Under the pieces are notes generated by a model that was not told the origin of the DNA, did not search any database, and saw only the letters and a program-made list of their open reading frames with translations. The position numbers were made by a program, and so were the translations under genes. Positions 1 to 10,040 of a stretch of 64,000 nt of DNA are shown piece by piece (positions within the stretch are counted from its first letter, which is position 1; each line of letters begins with the position of its first letter). Origin of the DNA: Mesostigma viride (Eukaryota > Streptophyta > Mesostigmatophyceae > Mesostigmatales > Mesostigmataceae); NCBI GenBank assembly GCA_009746045.1, contig RPFO01000485.1, forward strand, positions 937,223 to 1,001,222, in the 5' to 3' direction.

Positions 1-844
1 CCTCAGCCTTTGGGCCATGGGTAAGTGGGACATAGCCATGCACTCACCCCACCAAATCTCCCACGTCATACAAGAATGCAAAACACAAAAAGGGTTTACC
101 AAGTGGCTGATGGCCATTGTCCACCAAGCCAGGCAGGAATGGGTCCTGCCCAACCCCAAAAACCCTCAATACAAACCTCCTGTCACCCCTTCATGGGACG
201 TGCCAGAGGGAGCCAAAAAGCTCAGATTAAAATTTGTTCTCAAACAAAAACCACAAAAAGTGGGCTCCCCAATCTTCCATGCCAGACCATGTGTCACAGA
301 ATTAAAGGGGACATCCACACTGCCAAAAGGGGAAACCTACACACCTGGGTTGCAACAAACCTCACTCAGGATCATGCTCTCCCTATTCCTACACAACCTC
401 AATACAGGACAAGACTATGTCTGCAAAGCCACTGATATTAAAAGGGCCTTCCTCAGGGGGGACCCAGAAAAGGCTGAATCTGTGTGGAAAGGGAAGGTGT
501 ACGTGGTAGACACCCCAGCTGTGTGGAAACCTTACATTGATGAGCCCCACCTTATCATCAACAATGGGGTGGAAGGGCTTGTCAGTGCCCCAAAAATTTT
601 CAGAGACTCAGCAGAGGAAGTATTCAAAAAGCTCAAGGCCACGTATGATGACCTGGACCCATGCTTTTTTGTTGTACCCACCCCCTCTGGACGGCTGTTC
701 TTTGTGTGGCATGGAGATGACCAACTCATTTGTGGGCCTAGAGCTGAGGTGAAAACCTTTATTCAGCAGGTCCAGGAATCATATGAGATTGGCAAACAGG
801 TGGAATTGAGCACAACCCCCATCCAGTTCTGTGGCATCATCCCT
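1..844 (+). pseudogene. copia-type reverse transcriptase, 5' part, interrupted
   Basis: Open frame from position 17 (probably continuing upstream of the window) encoding the reverse-transcriptase domain of a Ty1/copia polyprotein, which copies retrotransposon RNA into DNA. Visible motifs, in residues of the frame starting at 17: DIKRAF at 140-145 with the first catalytic Asp, GLVSAP at 187-192 (the copia 'GLKQAP' position), and HGDDQLICG at 232-240, the YVDD-like catalytic box with an unusual His-Gly. The domain runs to FCGIIP at 844 and is then cut by a DNA transposon; its continuation resumes at 8390. Codons of the same frame after 844 are transposon sequence. gag, protease and integrase lie outside the window if present. 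Confidence 0.8.
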
Positions 845-872
845 AGCCTAATATGGATTTGTACTAGAGCAC
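845..872 (+). repeat. left terminal inverted repeat of the 7.5 kb transposon
   Basis: Begins AGCCTAATATGGATTTGTAC and continues TA-G-AGCAC. It matches the complement of 8363-8390 at 27 of 28 positions. Confidence 0.85.
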
Positions 873-959
873 GCCATTTGTACTTCATTTTTCAAAGTTG
901 CATTTCTATGCATCTAACATCTCAACTAAAGTCTTTGAGGAAGGGGAAGTTCATAGGAC

Positions 960-1690
960 CTGTGACACCGTGACACCGTGACACCGTGACACCGTGACAC
1001 CACCATGGCGCCTCATATTGCATGTAAACACACATCTTTGCACATTTAGTGATTAAGTAATGGGGATTATATGTCTATTTGATGGTGACAAGGTTGCCCT
1101 AGATGACCTGGACAACGTGACACCGTGACACCGTGACACCGTGACACCGTGACTCGGTGACACCACCATGGCGCCTCATATTGCATGTAAACACACATCT
1201 TTGCACATTTAGTGATTAAGTAATGGGGATTATATGTCTATTTGATAATGACAAGGTTGCCCTAGATGACCTGGACACCGTGACTCCGTGACACCGTGAC
1301 ACCGTGACACCGTGACACCGTGACACCACCATGGCGCCTCATATTGCATGTAAACACACATCTTTGCACATTTAGTGATTAAGTAATGGGGATTATATGT
1401 CTATTTGATGATGACAAGGTTGCCCTAGATGACCTGGACAACGTGACACCGTGACACCGTGACACCGTGACACCGTGACACCGTGACACCACCATGGCGC
1501 CTCATATTGCATGTAAACACACATCTTTGCACATTTAGTGATTAAGTAATGGGGATTATATGTCTATTTGATAATGACAAGGTTGCCCTAGATGACCTGG
1601 ACACCGTGACTCCGCACGTGACACCGTGACACCGTGACACCGTGACACCGTGACACCGTGACACCGTGACACCACCATGGCGCCTCATAT
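960..1690 (+). repeat. left subterminal GTGACACC array with 165-bp higher-order unit
   Basis: Runs of CGTGACAC/GTGACACC (about 4 to 7 octamers each) alternate with a conserved segment of about 130 bp starting CACCATGGCGCCTCATATTG. Four full composite units and a truncated fifth are visible. Such subterminal clusters often serve as transposase binding sites in other DNA transposons (inference here). Confidence 0.9.
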
Positions 1691-1997
1691 TGCATGTAAA
1701 GACACATCTTTGCAGAATTGTATTGACATTGTAGTTGTCTAACTATACACATGTAAGCATTCACAAATTGCAGCTAAGCGTTTATTAATTGCTGCTTGCC
1801 TTGACAATATTTAAGCATGCACATAATTTATTTCAGCATGGTACGTGGGAACACATCATGTGACTGTATAAAAGAGACAACTAAGTATATTCATGGGTGC
1901 CTCATTGACATCATACATGTCTAACTTAAAATGAAAAATTATAACACATTCTCATTGAGTCGTTATAGTGAGGGACATTTATGACATAGAGTCATCA

Positions 1998-3125
1998 TTA
2001 GAGGGACCATGCCAGGCAAAACATGACCTCGCGATAACCAGCCATGCACTGATTGTTATGCACCCTTGCACACTGCTGTGCAAAGGCACGCTTCAGCCCC
2101 TGCAGCACGTCTTGAAACGTCAGCATCAGCACCGGTGGAAGATCTGACACACGGTTCTTGATGCCGTTGTACCACCGGATGAACCAACCAAACCTTTGGT
2201 CAGCATCATTGTGTGTGTGTCCCGGTGGAAGCCGGCACACCCTGATGCGAGCAAAGAGGCGGCGGACAATGAGAACAGCTAGGAACCCCAACAACTCGTT
2301 GTTCATGTTGTCCCCACCCCCATCCACTTGAAGGACGAGGTTAGGGGCAAGGCCAAACTCACGAATCTCAGGATCAGTGGACTTCTCCCATGGACGCTCA
2401 ACAACCACTTCCAACAACTGATGCGTGAGCACTGTTGCCGTGACGCGCCCTGAATTACCAGAAACCTCAGAATTAGCTACCCATGGCATGATGACCCAAA
2501 AATACGTCCTCACCCCGTGCAAAATAGAGCAGACTAACTGGTACGGTATATGAAGCTGGCGGCTGCTAAGCCACTCTTTCGAGGCGCTCCCCCTCGTTGG
2601 AACCGCTGTCTTCATCTTTGCCAAACCATCCATGACTATGGAAACAAAAAAATGCTTGGCGCCTTCGAACCTTCGCTGCAGATAAGCCATCCGCTCCCCA
2701 TTAAAGAAATCAGTGTGATCAGCTAACTTCTCCTTACTGGCCTCCCACCTGGCCCGGTCAGTGGTCCGGTAAAACAAAATGGCATCCTTCAGCTTTCGAC
2801 AGCGGGAACATTCACCCATAACCTTTGTGCGAAAACGCTCAACATGGACTTCCATGATTGTCGCCACTGCTTTGAAGATTGTCCTGAAAAGCGAAATACT
2901 AACCACAGGTGCATTGTAATCTTGTCTCTCCCTAACATACTCCGAGTACAAAGTCTTCTTGCAGGGTTGCTCAAGAATGCTGCGGCCATCTCGAGGATCT
3001 TTCTCAACTGCTGGGCGTAACCAACGCCGAATCCATAGCTCACAAAGCGCTTTGGCCTCCCCAATCCTGGCAGATATTGAACGGGATCCTCGAACACGCC
3101 GTCCAGCAGTGCTACCCAAGCCCAC
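1998..3125 (-). CDS. DUF7869-like (RNase H-fold) transposase ORF
   Basis: 375-residue frame resembling the DUF7869-type domain found in transposon proteins of protists and invertebrates. Visible features: CSRC at 107-110 (possible zinc knuckle), VMDGLAK at 164-170 (candidate first catalytic Asp), LQVDGGGDNMNNELLGF at 265-281 (second Asp-containing strand), and PPGHTHNDADQRFG at 300-313, the GHTHxDxD signature. The frame runs to the start of an upstream low-complexity region and may have further 5' exons. It is the only transposase candidate in the element, so it probably acts on the 845-8390 ends. Family assignment rests on motif memory; catalytic residues are inferred. Confidence 0.65.
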   Translation of the reverse strand: MGLGSTAGRRVRGSRSISARIGEAKALCELWIRRWLRPAVEKDPRDGRSILEQPCKKTLYSEYVRERQDYNAPVVSISLFRTIFKAVATIMEVHVERFRTKVMGECSRCRKLKDAILFYRTTDRARWEASKEKLADHTDFFNGERMAYLQRRFEGAKHFFVSIVMDGLAKMKTAVPTRGSASKEWLSSRQLHIPYQLVCSILHGVRTYFWVIMPWVANSEVSGNSGRVTATVLTHQLLEVVVERPWEKSTDPEIREFGLAPNLVLQVDGGGDNMNNELLGFLAVLIVRRLFARIRVCRLPPGHTHNDADQRFGWFIRWYNGIKNRVSDLPPVLMLTFQDVLQGLKRAFAQQCARVHNNQCMAGYREVMFCLAWSL

Positions 3126-3424
3126 AACGGTATGAAAGTGCCAAAAAATGCCCTTATAAGCCCTACAAGGAGCAAATTGAGTCCAAACATGCTAGATATT
3201 GGTAGGCAGCATGTCCATGACACCAGTAAAAGGAATTTGACTTTCCAGAATTTTTCGACATCGGTTGGTCTATTTTTGGCATGTCTATTTTTAGCAACTT
3301 TCCAGATTTTAATACAAACAAATACCATTTGATATGCAAATAAAGAGCTCCTGACCTGGCTGTTTGCATGTAGGCTTATGCTCATGTCTACCATCTGTGC
3401 ACCATGTCCCATGGTCATCTGACC

Positions 3425-3965
3425 TCATTTGGTGACAAACTGCCACCAAATGCTAGCAAAAACGCACCGTTTCACCACATCTCATAGCAGTTTCCATGGA
3501 AGATGTGTTCAGTCGAGGCTGGAAATTTGCAATCACGTTACACATCATAAATGTAGACATGGCACAAAAAATCAGGTCCATCGTACTGTATTTGGTAACA
3601 AAATGCCACCAAATGCTAGCAAAAATGCACGTTTTTCGCGTTTTTTTCACACATTTCATGACAGTTTTCATACAAGATGTGCTCAGTTGGGGCTGGAAAC
3701 TTGCAAGCATATTAAATATCATCATAGTAGACATTGCACAAAAATCCAGGTCTGTTGTACTTCATTCATTGACAGCTTGCTAGCAAATGTGAGAAAAAAT
3801 GTGCGTTTTTTGCATTTCCGCCACATTTCTTGCAGTTCCCATGCAAGATGTGCTCAGGTGAGGCTGAAAACAAGCGCCCATGTTAATCATCATGTCATTT
3901 CAGACATTGCACAAAACTTCAGGTCCATCAAGTGTCATTGGGTTCACTGGTCCATGCAACACCTG
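3425..3965. repeat. three degenerate tandem units of about 175 bp
   Basis: Three successive segments (about 3430, 3595 and 3770 onward) share CACCAAATGCTAGCAAAAA, a GATGTG(T/C)TCAG block, AGGCTGGAAA and ...CATTGCACAAAA...CAGGTCCATC. They lie between the transposase ORF and the rest of the transposon. Confidence 0.75.
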
Positions 3966-5617
3966 CGAGTTTCCAGCTAATCACTCAACCTTGGATGCAA
4001 AGTTCTTTAGTAACGGTATGGCCAACTCCCACCAACTGTGTTGCTAACTGTTCAGACCTTGCACAGATAATATAACACAACTTTTGTGACACACAGACAA
4101 AGATATATGAACATGAACAGTGGCTAGACATGGTTGTATATATGTGCATACGGCCATGCTAAGGCAATTTTCAAGTAGGGGCTTGTTAGACATAAGAACT
4201 GCCAACTGTCACGTTGGCTAGCATGATCAGTTCAAACCCACAGCACGCACGGTAGCCGCAAACTCAGCTTGGCAATGTAATAATCTAATCTGATGCCAGG
4301 CATCTCGGCCGTCGGCATGGTTGCGATGTGTTTTGTGCGCCTTGATTTGGTAGCAGCACATCCCTTGGCAACCGGCCCGCCTGACCAAGGTTGCCACACA
4401 TGGTCCTCTGCATCACCATGGATGCCCCCATGTCCCTGTCTCTGTTATAGGGGCCCACGTTGCTGGCAACGCAGCTTCCAAGTTGGACTAGATCTCCTCA
4501 GCCAGCGCTGTGGTGCATAGCCAGACAGCTCATACACTGCTCAGTTGCTACCTCGAGGTTGCCGGCTTGAAATATGCCACCAAAGGACTGCACTTGGCCG
4601 CCATCATACCTAGCATGAAGAAGCCACTGCACATCCCCGGTGAGCCGCTTGGCCACAATACCGCAGCTGTCTTCAACAGATAGTGCAAGCCCAATGGCCT
4701 CTACATAGGCACATGCATCGTGCTCATGCTCTTGCTCTGGCCCTTGTCAACATGAGATGCATGCCCATGCATGCTTCACCATGTTTCTCCAAGCCATCCG
4801 TGACTACTTGCTTCAGATATGTCATTCAACTCCTGCACGTCCTCAGCCAGACTGTCAAACTAGCTGGTGCCCCATCCCTCACTTTGGTGAGGACTGCGAT
4901 TCTGGCTAGCAGCTTAGCGATCGTGCGTGGTTGTGCCTGAGTTTCTGGGTGAGTGGCAGTGGCATTGGAGCAAGAGGTGTTGAGCATGTGCGTGTGTCTA
5001 TCCACTTGACAAACAACCCCTCCCACCCCTGACATTGAGGAGTTTGGCCATGTGCCAGGTTGCCAGAATTCCGCAAACATGCATCATAGGGAAATAAAGG
5101 ATTGCTGGTTGTGCACACCACATGAGAAAACAAAACACACATACCTGTCAGGAGGGCAGGCTTGGGTTGCTTCATTGGCGCTGGTTGCAACGTGCGTAAT
5201 AATAGCCCGCCATTGGCTCATTTACCCGTGCCCTTGGCCAGCACGCACAGCCTGAACTGCATGAACTGCATGGATGCGGCCGTCCAGGATGCCCTCTGCT
5301 CATCATTCAGGGGTGTGAAGGCAGCTTGGGTGCTGGCGTGTAAGGCAGCTTGTGCATCAGTGTTTGCCGCCCGGCCGTGTGGCAGCACAGGTAGCTGGCC
5401 TAGCCCGGCCACTGTCCTCTCTCCACTCTCACGCAATATGCCACCCTCTCCACAAACCATGACAGTTCTCATGTGCATGCATGTCTTAAGATGCTTGTTG
5501 AAGGCAGATGCTTTCAGCTTAGAGATGGTGGGCACGTATACAGTGGGTTTTATGGACTCACAAGCATGTGAAGCCATCGAGCATCCAAGAAAGCCACCAA
5601 TTGCTTCAAGGTTTTCC
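3966..5617. other. transposon interior without recognisable gene
   Basis: No frame here resembles a known family. The minus-strand frame at 5218-5622 has a plausible amino-acid composition and abuts the 5619-6242 ORF, so both could be exons of a second transposon protein, but I cannot establish this. Confidence 0.4.
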
Positions 5618-5618
5618 A

Positions 5619-6242
5619 TCAATCTTCGTGGTCAACCATGTCATGCAACATTACTTGCCGTGAGCACAATGCCAATAAATTGCAGCATGTACAACTAGAG
5701 CAAAGCAACAGCTTTGTGATCCATAGCCCTGCCTGCAAATCATTGCCATCGATCGGAGGCAATAGCGCTGCAAGGCTGCCAGCCAGCCCGTAATATCTTG
5801 CCCGCAATCCGTCATGCACCCTCCCTAATATCCGTGTGAAGAGTTCCTTGACATCCCTAGCCTCTAAGGTAACCTGTACGTCGCTGATGTGAAGAAAAGG
5901 CTCGCCATGAAACCGTAGCTCGCTATACGATTCATGACGCACCTCCCGTAAGATAAGAAGATGACCAAAAGAGAAACTCCGGAGATGGGGAACTGGTAAC
6001 ATATTCATCCGTGACAAGGTCAGGGATTCAACAAGGAGTGAATTGGCCCGTAGATTTGAATAAGGGAACATACCGCTCGGAGGTATCCATGTCTGCCGTG
6101 CGCTTGATGTCTGTTTCGCACACCCCGCCGCAGAACTCGTTCCGGCATTCACCTGCTGACCGCAGTTTCTACATGTCCAGAGGCTGATAAAAGCCCCAAC
6201 ATCGTGGGCGTCTTTAGAGTCCACAAAGCCTGCATTAAACAT
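5619..6242 (-). CDS. ORF of unknown function within the transposon
   Basis: 207-residue frame with a CRNCGQQ segment near residue 24 (possible half of a zinc site) and a well-mixed composition, unlike the low-complexity shadows around it. I do not recognise the family. It overlaps by four bases a further minus-strand frame at 5218-5622, which may continue it after a splice or frameshift. It could be an accessory transposon protein or an upstream exon of the transposase gene. Confidence 0.25.
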   Translation of the reverse strand: MFNAGFVDSKDAHDVGAFISLWTCRNCGQQVNAGTSSAAGCAKQTSSARQTWIPPSGMFPYSNLRANSLLVESLTLSRMNMLPVPHLRSFSFGHLLILREVRHESYSELRFHGEPFLHISDVQVTLEARDVKELFTRILGRVHDGLRARYYGLAGSLAALLPPIDGNDLQAGLWITKLLLCSSCTCCNLLALCSRQVMLHDMVDHED

Positions 6243-6449
6243 GACGTTCGGGGCAAACGCATATATATACGAAGTATGGGTCTGCCAAGCCTGACGCAGC
6301 CTTGAAATTGGTCGGAAATATGCGGTAGCTCAGGAAAAAAAAGTTGCAGCGGTAATGAAGAAAGTCGTTCGGTCAAAGTCTTTAGAATACATTTTACCGA
6401 TGCAATCTTCCATCGTTGTCGATATATCGGCGTGCAAGTGCACCCGCCT

Positions 6450-6655
6450 GGCCCGAGGTGGTGTCACGAGGTCCGAGCTACTCGTGGTCCGCATTGATTG
6501 CTCTTGATTCTGAGCGAATCTCAACGGGCCAATCAGGTGTCGGGACCTCGGGACACCACCTAAATTTGGGCCGCAAGTTCTCGGGACCTCGGGACATCGA
6601 CCTCGGGAACGAAGGCATGCACCCGATGTCACGAGGTCCGGAGAACTTGAACGCA
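6450..6655. repeat. short TCACGAGGTCCG / GGGACCTCGGGAC repeats
   Basis: Several alternating direct and inverted copies of a 12-14 bp G+C-rich motif (TGTCACGAGGTCCG; CGGGACCTCGGGAC) occur just upstream of the ATG at 6773. They could be a promoter-proximal repeat or protein-binding cluster. Confidence 0.6.
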
Positions 6656-6772
6656 AAATAATATACAGATTAAGCTCGACAAGTACTTCTGGACGCACGA
6701 CGTAGATAATTTGCGTGCCCTCGTGTTTGTTCGTGTTTTTAGGACAGCGGAGTTTGATAGGATATAGCTGCG

Positions 6773-7480
6773 ATGGCTAGCGGCGAACAGCAGCCGCCGG
6801 CAGAAATCCATGAACAGTATGGCTCGGATGAACGTGCAGAGCATGCCGAGACAGCCGATGATGGCGCTGCTGTAGACGGGAAGGCAGATGAACAACCAAA
6901 AGATAAGAAATCAACCGTGTACGTCCGGGGCGCGCTGAATGAGCTTAATAGAATTAATGCAGCCTCTGATGGCGGTTCGGACGGGGAGCGCGAGCGACCA
7001 GGCAAAACTGCATCGCAAGGAAGATCGCAGGTAAATTCCGTAAGAAAACCCCCATGGTTTGCCCCATTTTCCAAAAAAAATTTCCCCTCGCGGGGGGCGC
7101 GTGAAAACTCCGCTCCGCCCGCCCAAAGGCGGCGGGCTCCGCTTTGCCTTTGCCGTTTTCACGCGCCCCCCGCGAGGGGTTGTTGTTTAGGGGGGTTATC
7201 CTGCTTGGGATGTCGACTGCCTGCCTGTATGCTTTCATGAATAGAATCGTAGTTGCAGCTTCTATGCAATTCAGCTTGCACGAGGCTGCTGCATGGAGGG
7301 TACGATGACGTTTGGTGTCGGAGAAAATACGTAACTTTCTTGTTTTGCTTTCTTGTTTTGCGTGCTATAAATGCTATTGTTTTGCACCAGGCATCATCGG
7401 ACGCAGTGCCTCGGAGGCGTCTGGTGAAATACCAAATAACAATCTGGAACAAGATGTGTATTATGATGACTATTAAGTGA
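6773..7480 (+). CDS. possible two-exon gene for a small acidic protein
   Basis: An ATG at 6773 opens an 86-codon acidic, Glu/Asp/Ala-rich frame ending at a good donor (TCGCAG|GTAAAT, exon end 7030). A good acceptor (TTTTGCACCAG) precedes 7391. Phase 0 would give a basic tail ending at 7480; one other phase gives a tail ending DVYYDDY at 7476, and I cannot choose between them. No family recognised. The intron holds a 96-bp inverted-repeat element. The gene is oriented opposite to the transposase and lies inside the same transposon. Confidence 0.3.
7084..7179. mobile_element. 96-bp MITE-like inverted repeat
   Basis: Perfect 24-bp inverted repeats, CCCCTCGCGGGGGGCGCGTG+AAAA at 7084-7107 and its complement at 7156-7179, enclose 48 bp. 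As RNA it would form a very stable hairpin. It lies in the putative intron after 7030. Confidence 0.75.
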
Positions 7481-7894
7481 GACATGCATTGTTTTGGACT
7501 AGTTGTCTAATTAATGGTATGCGCCTGGGCATCAAACCCAGATGGAATACACATATGCGCATACCTGTTTTAATGGTTTGAGACTCACATGTGACTGCAT
7601 GGTTGACTTAGTAGATCCATGTCATATTTCAGTAAAGAATGTGATGCATGCATGGCTATTTAGGAATGAAGGCTAGTTGTTTAGCCTTATCAATATTTGG
7701 TGTCAAATGCAGTTGTATCTTGTGCCATGCCACTTTGTCACCGTGTCCTGGTGTCATGCATGATGCAACAGTGTTCTGAGACGTAGGGCATGTAAGGTTC
7801 TTTCTTTTCAGGGGTTCAAAACTAATTATGTTGCCTTGTGCTTGCATTACTCAAGTTAGAGAAGTGAAAAACGATATCTCCATACATAGCAAGA

Positions 7895-8275
7895 TTCAAT
7901 GTCACGGTGTCACGATGTCACGGTGTCACGATGTCACGGTGTCATGATGTCGTGCGGTGTCACGTCATGTTGGGCAGCGCTTCAGCTTACATGTGGACAT
8001 CATGATATCAGTGCTGTACATCACATTACCTTGTGACATCATACAAACTGTGAAATGCTAGCTAGTGTTGTGATGTCACGGTGTCACGGTGTCACGATGT
8101 CACGGTGTCATGATGTCACGGTGTCACGTCATGTTGGGCAGCGCTTTAGCTTACATGTGGACATCATGATACCAGTGCTGAACGTCACATTACCATGTGA
8201 CATCATACAAACTGTGAAATGCTAGTGTTGTGATGTCACGGTGTCACGGTGTCACGGTGTCACGGTGTCACGGTG
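7895..8275 (-). repeat. right subterminal GGTGTCAC array
   Basis: Clusters of GGTGTCAC/GATGTCAC at about 7900, 8070 and 8230 are separated by two copies of a roughly 130-bp segment (GTCATGTTGGGCAGCGCTT...). The octamer is the reverse complement of the left subterminal GTGACACC, giving the transposon mirrored ends. The long spacer segments on the two sides are unrelated. Confidence 0.9.
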
Positions 8276-8362
8276 TCACCACATGTTGGGACACTGACCT
8301 CCATGCTTTGGACCTATGAGAGGCATTAAATAACAATGTTGAAAAAAAACCAATTTGTACTA

Positions 8363-8390
8363 GTGCTGTAGTACAAATCCATATTAGGCT
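8363..8390 (-). repeat. right terminal inverted repeat of the 7.5 kb transposon
   Basis: Complement of the left end with one mismatch. The last base (T at 8390) also completes a Ser codon of the copia frame. Confidence 0.85.
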
Positions 8391-9203
8391 CAATGATGTT
8401 GCAGCTGCATAGGCAGCCAGATCAGTGGGTCTGCTCTCTCTCCCCTCCTGCAGAATATATCCAAGATTGTCTAGATCTGCTGCAGGACAACTACCTCCCC
8501 TTACACATGTGTGCCACTGTTCAGGGCAAACTGGGGTGGTGGTCAGCCATCTGTGGGGCTCCCTTAGCTGTCATCAGCAGGGTCACCCATGATGTTCTAG
8601 TCAAGATAAAATGCAGTCACATCAGGAAGTTGGTCAATGACTGTCCCCCCCTCATCCTCCATGGCCTGAATCTGATGGAAGACATCCACATCCAATGTGT
8701 CATGGACAGCTCCATGGAGAGCAGAACAATCAATCAGATGGGGGCACGGGAATCAGGGCTGTTTTTTCTCACCAACAGGTCAGATTACATGTCCCTCACT
8801 TCCTGGTACAGCAGGCTACACCGCAGAAAACCTGGCAGCAGCAACTCAGCTGAATGTCGTGCTGTGGTGTCTGCTGCATTGCATGCTCGTTCCCTAGCTG
8901 CAGCACATGCTCACCTGGCTACAAACCCAGGCAGGCAGCACATGCAATGTAATCTCACATCTCTACACTGACAGCTTTTCTGTGATCAGTTTTCTAACCA
9001 AGAAATCTGTTTCTGCTGCTGTCCACACTGACTTGGATCGGGTGATCCTCAAACAGGAGGCCACCTATTTTTCCAGCTGGACTCATGTGGATGATGAGGA
9101 CAACCCAGCAGACGCTCTAACGAAGCTGCGGGATGCTGCTGGCCAACAGTACCAGCTCCTCTTTCAGAACATGAACCCCTATGATATCAGAGTCAGTGTT
9201 TGA
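8390..9203 (+). pseudogene. copia RT C-terminus and RNase H, frameshifted
   Basis: Continuation of the reverse transcriptase split at 844. VQGKLGWWSAICGAPLAVIS corresponds to the region after the copia RT core. The RNase H domain follows: MDSS (first acidic residue), SSNSAECRAVVSAALHA (Glu motif), then YTDSFSVISFL and DNPADALTK in the neighbouring frame, ending at the stop at 9201-9203. The switch of frame near 8950-8965 means the gene is broken even without the transposon insertion. RNase H would remove the RNA template during reverse transcription. Confidence 0.75.
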
Positions 9204-10040
9204 ATAAATGACTGGCCATAGCACAGTACACAACCACCACACCCCCTTACCACAGCGATAGCTGCTGGGCGCCATAAAATTCAACACATTCGTTGTGGGC
9301 CGTGTGAGTGCTGGCTAGGTCAGATTTGTATCCATTTGCAGCTTGAGGACACAAGCTTTGTATCCACTTACTTAATGTGTGCTCCAATAACTGGCCAAAC
9401 CAGCCAGCTGTGTACACCTTATTTAATGTGCAATATAACACCTGGCCAGAACAGCCAGCTGTAACCAACCTGGCTCAACCAGCCATGTCTCTTTTGTACC
9501 CCTAATCAACTTAAAACAATAACAATAATGTTGGGGGTGCAGACCTGAAATAAATAATAAAACAATACTGGAGTTAGTCTCCATGCTTTGCTGTAGACTA
9601 AGTCTCAAAGGCATTGTGAATACAACGTATGAATAAGCCTTGTAAACCTACGTTGGTATGTGAATATAAATACCACGTGGGCTATGCAGATAGGAATGCT
9701 AGTCGAGTCGCATACGTTTCCCTAGATAGGTACTTTGGGTACTGGGGTACGTGACAGATGTCAGTACCCAGTATACGTAGTGTCCTGTCATTGGACGGTA
9801 CTAGAGTATCCTAGATAGGGACCGTACTGCAGCGTGCATTGATCTGTGATCACACGATGCAGTGACTAGACTGCTACCTGTCATCGTGCGGCCTCGGGCC
9901 AACGGTCTGCACCCAACGGTCACTGGCGGCGCAGCCAGTGAGAGGAACGTTGATAAAGGGTAAACCTATTTTCTAATGAACCAAGCAATTCATTGCTCTC
10001 AGCACACAGTGTTCTCAAGCAATATACCACGTCGTTCATT
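9204..10040 (+). other. probable copia 3' region and LTR
   Basis: Non-coding DNA directly downstream of the polyprotein stop. A TGTTGGGGG start at about 9530, typical of copia LTRs, is followed by AATAAATAATAAAA and several short hairpins (for example GGTACTGGGGTACG ... CAGTACCC near 9735-9770). No second LTR copy is in the window, so LTR borders cannot be set. Confidence 0.3.

Larger units (their letters stand above)
845..8390. mobile_element. 7.5 kb TIR DNA transposon inserted in copia RT
   Basis: The element is bounded by an inverted repeat starting AGCCTAATATGGATTTGTAC (845-872 versus the complement of 8363-8390, 27 of 28 positions identical). Inside each end sits an array of the octamer GTGACACC, forward at 960-1690 and reverse-complemented at 7895-8275, so the subterminal regions are mirror images. 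A DUF7869-like transposase ORF lies on the minus strand. The flanks are two halves of one copia gene, and removing 845-8389 joins them in frame (Pro-Ser-Met-Met). I see no clear target-site duplication. Superfamily is uncertain; subterminal repeat clusters are known from CACTA/EnSpm elements, but the ends do not begin CACTA. Confidence 0.8.
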
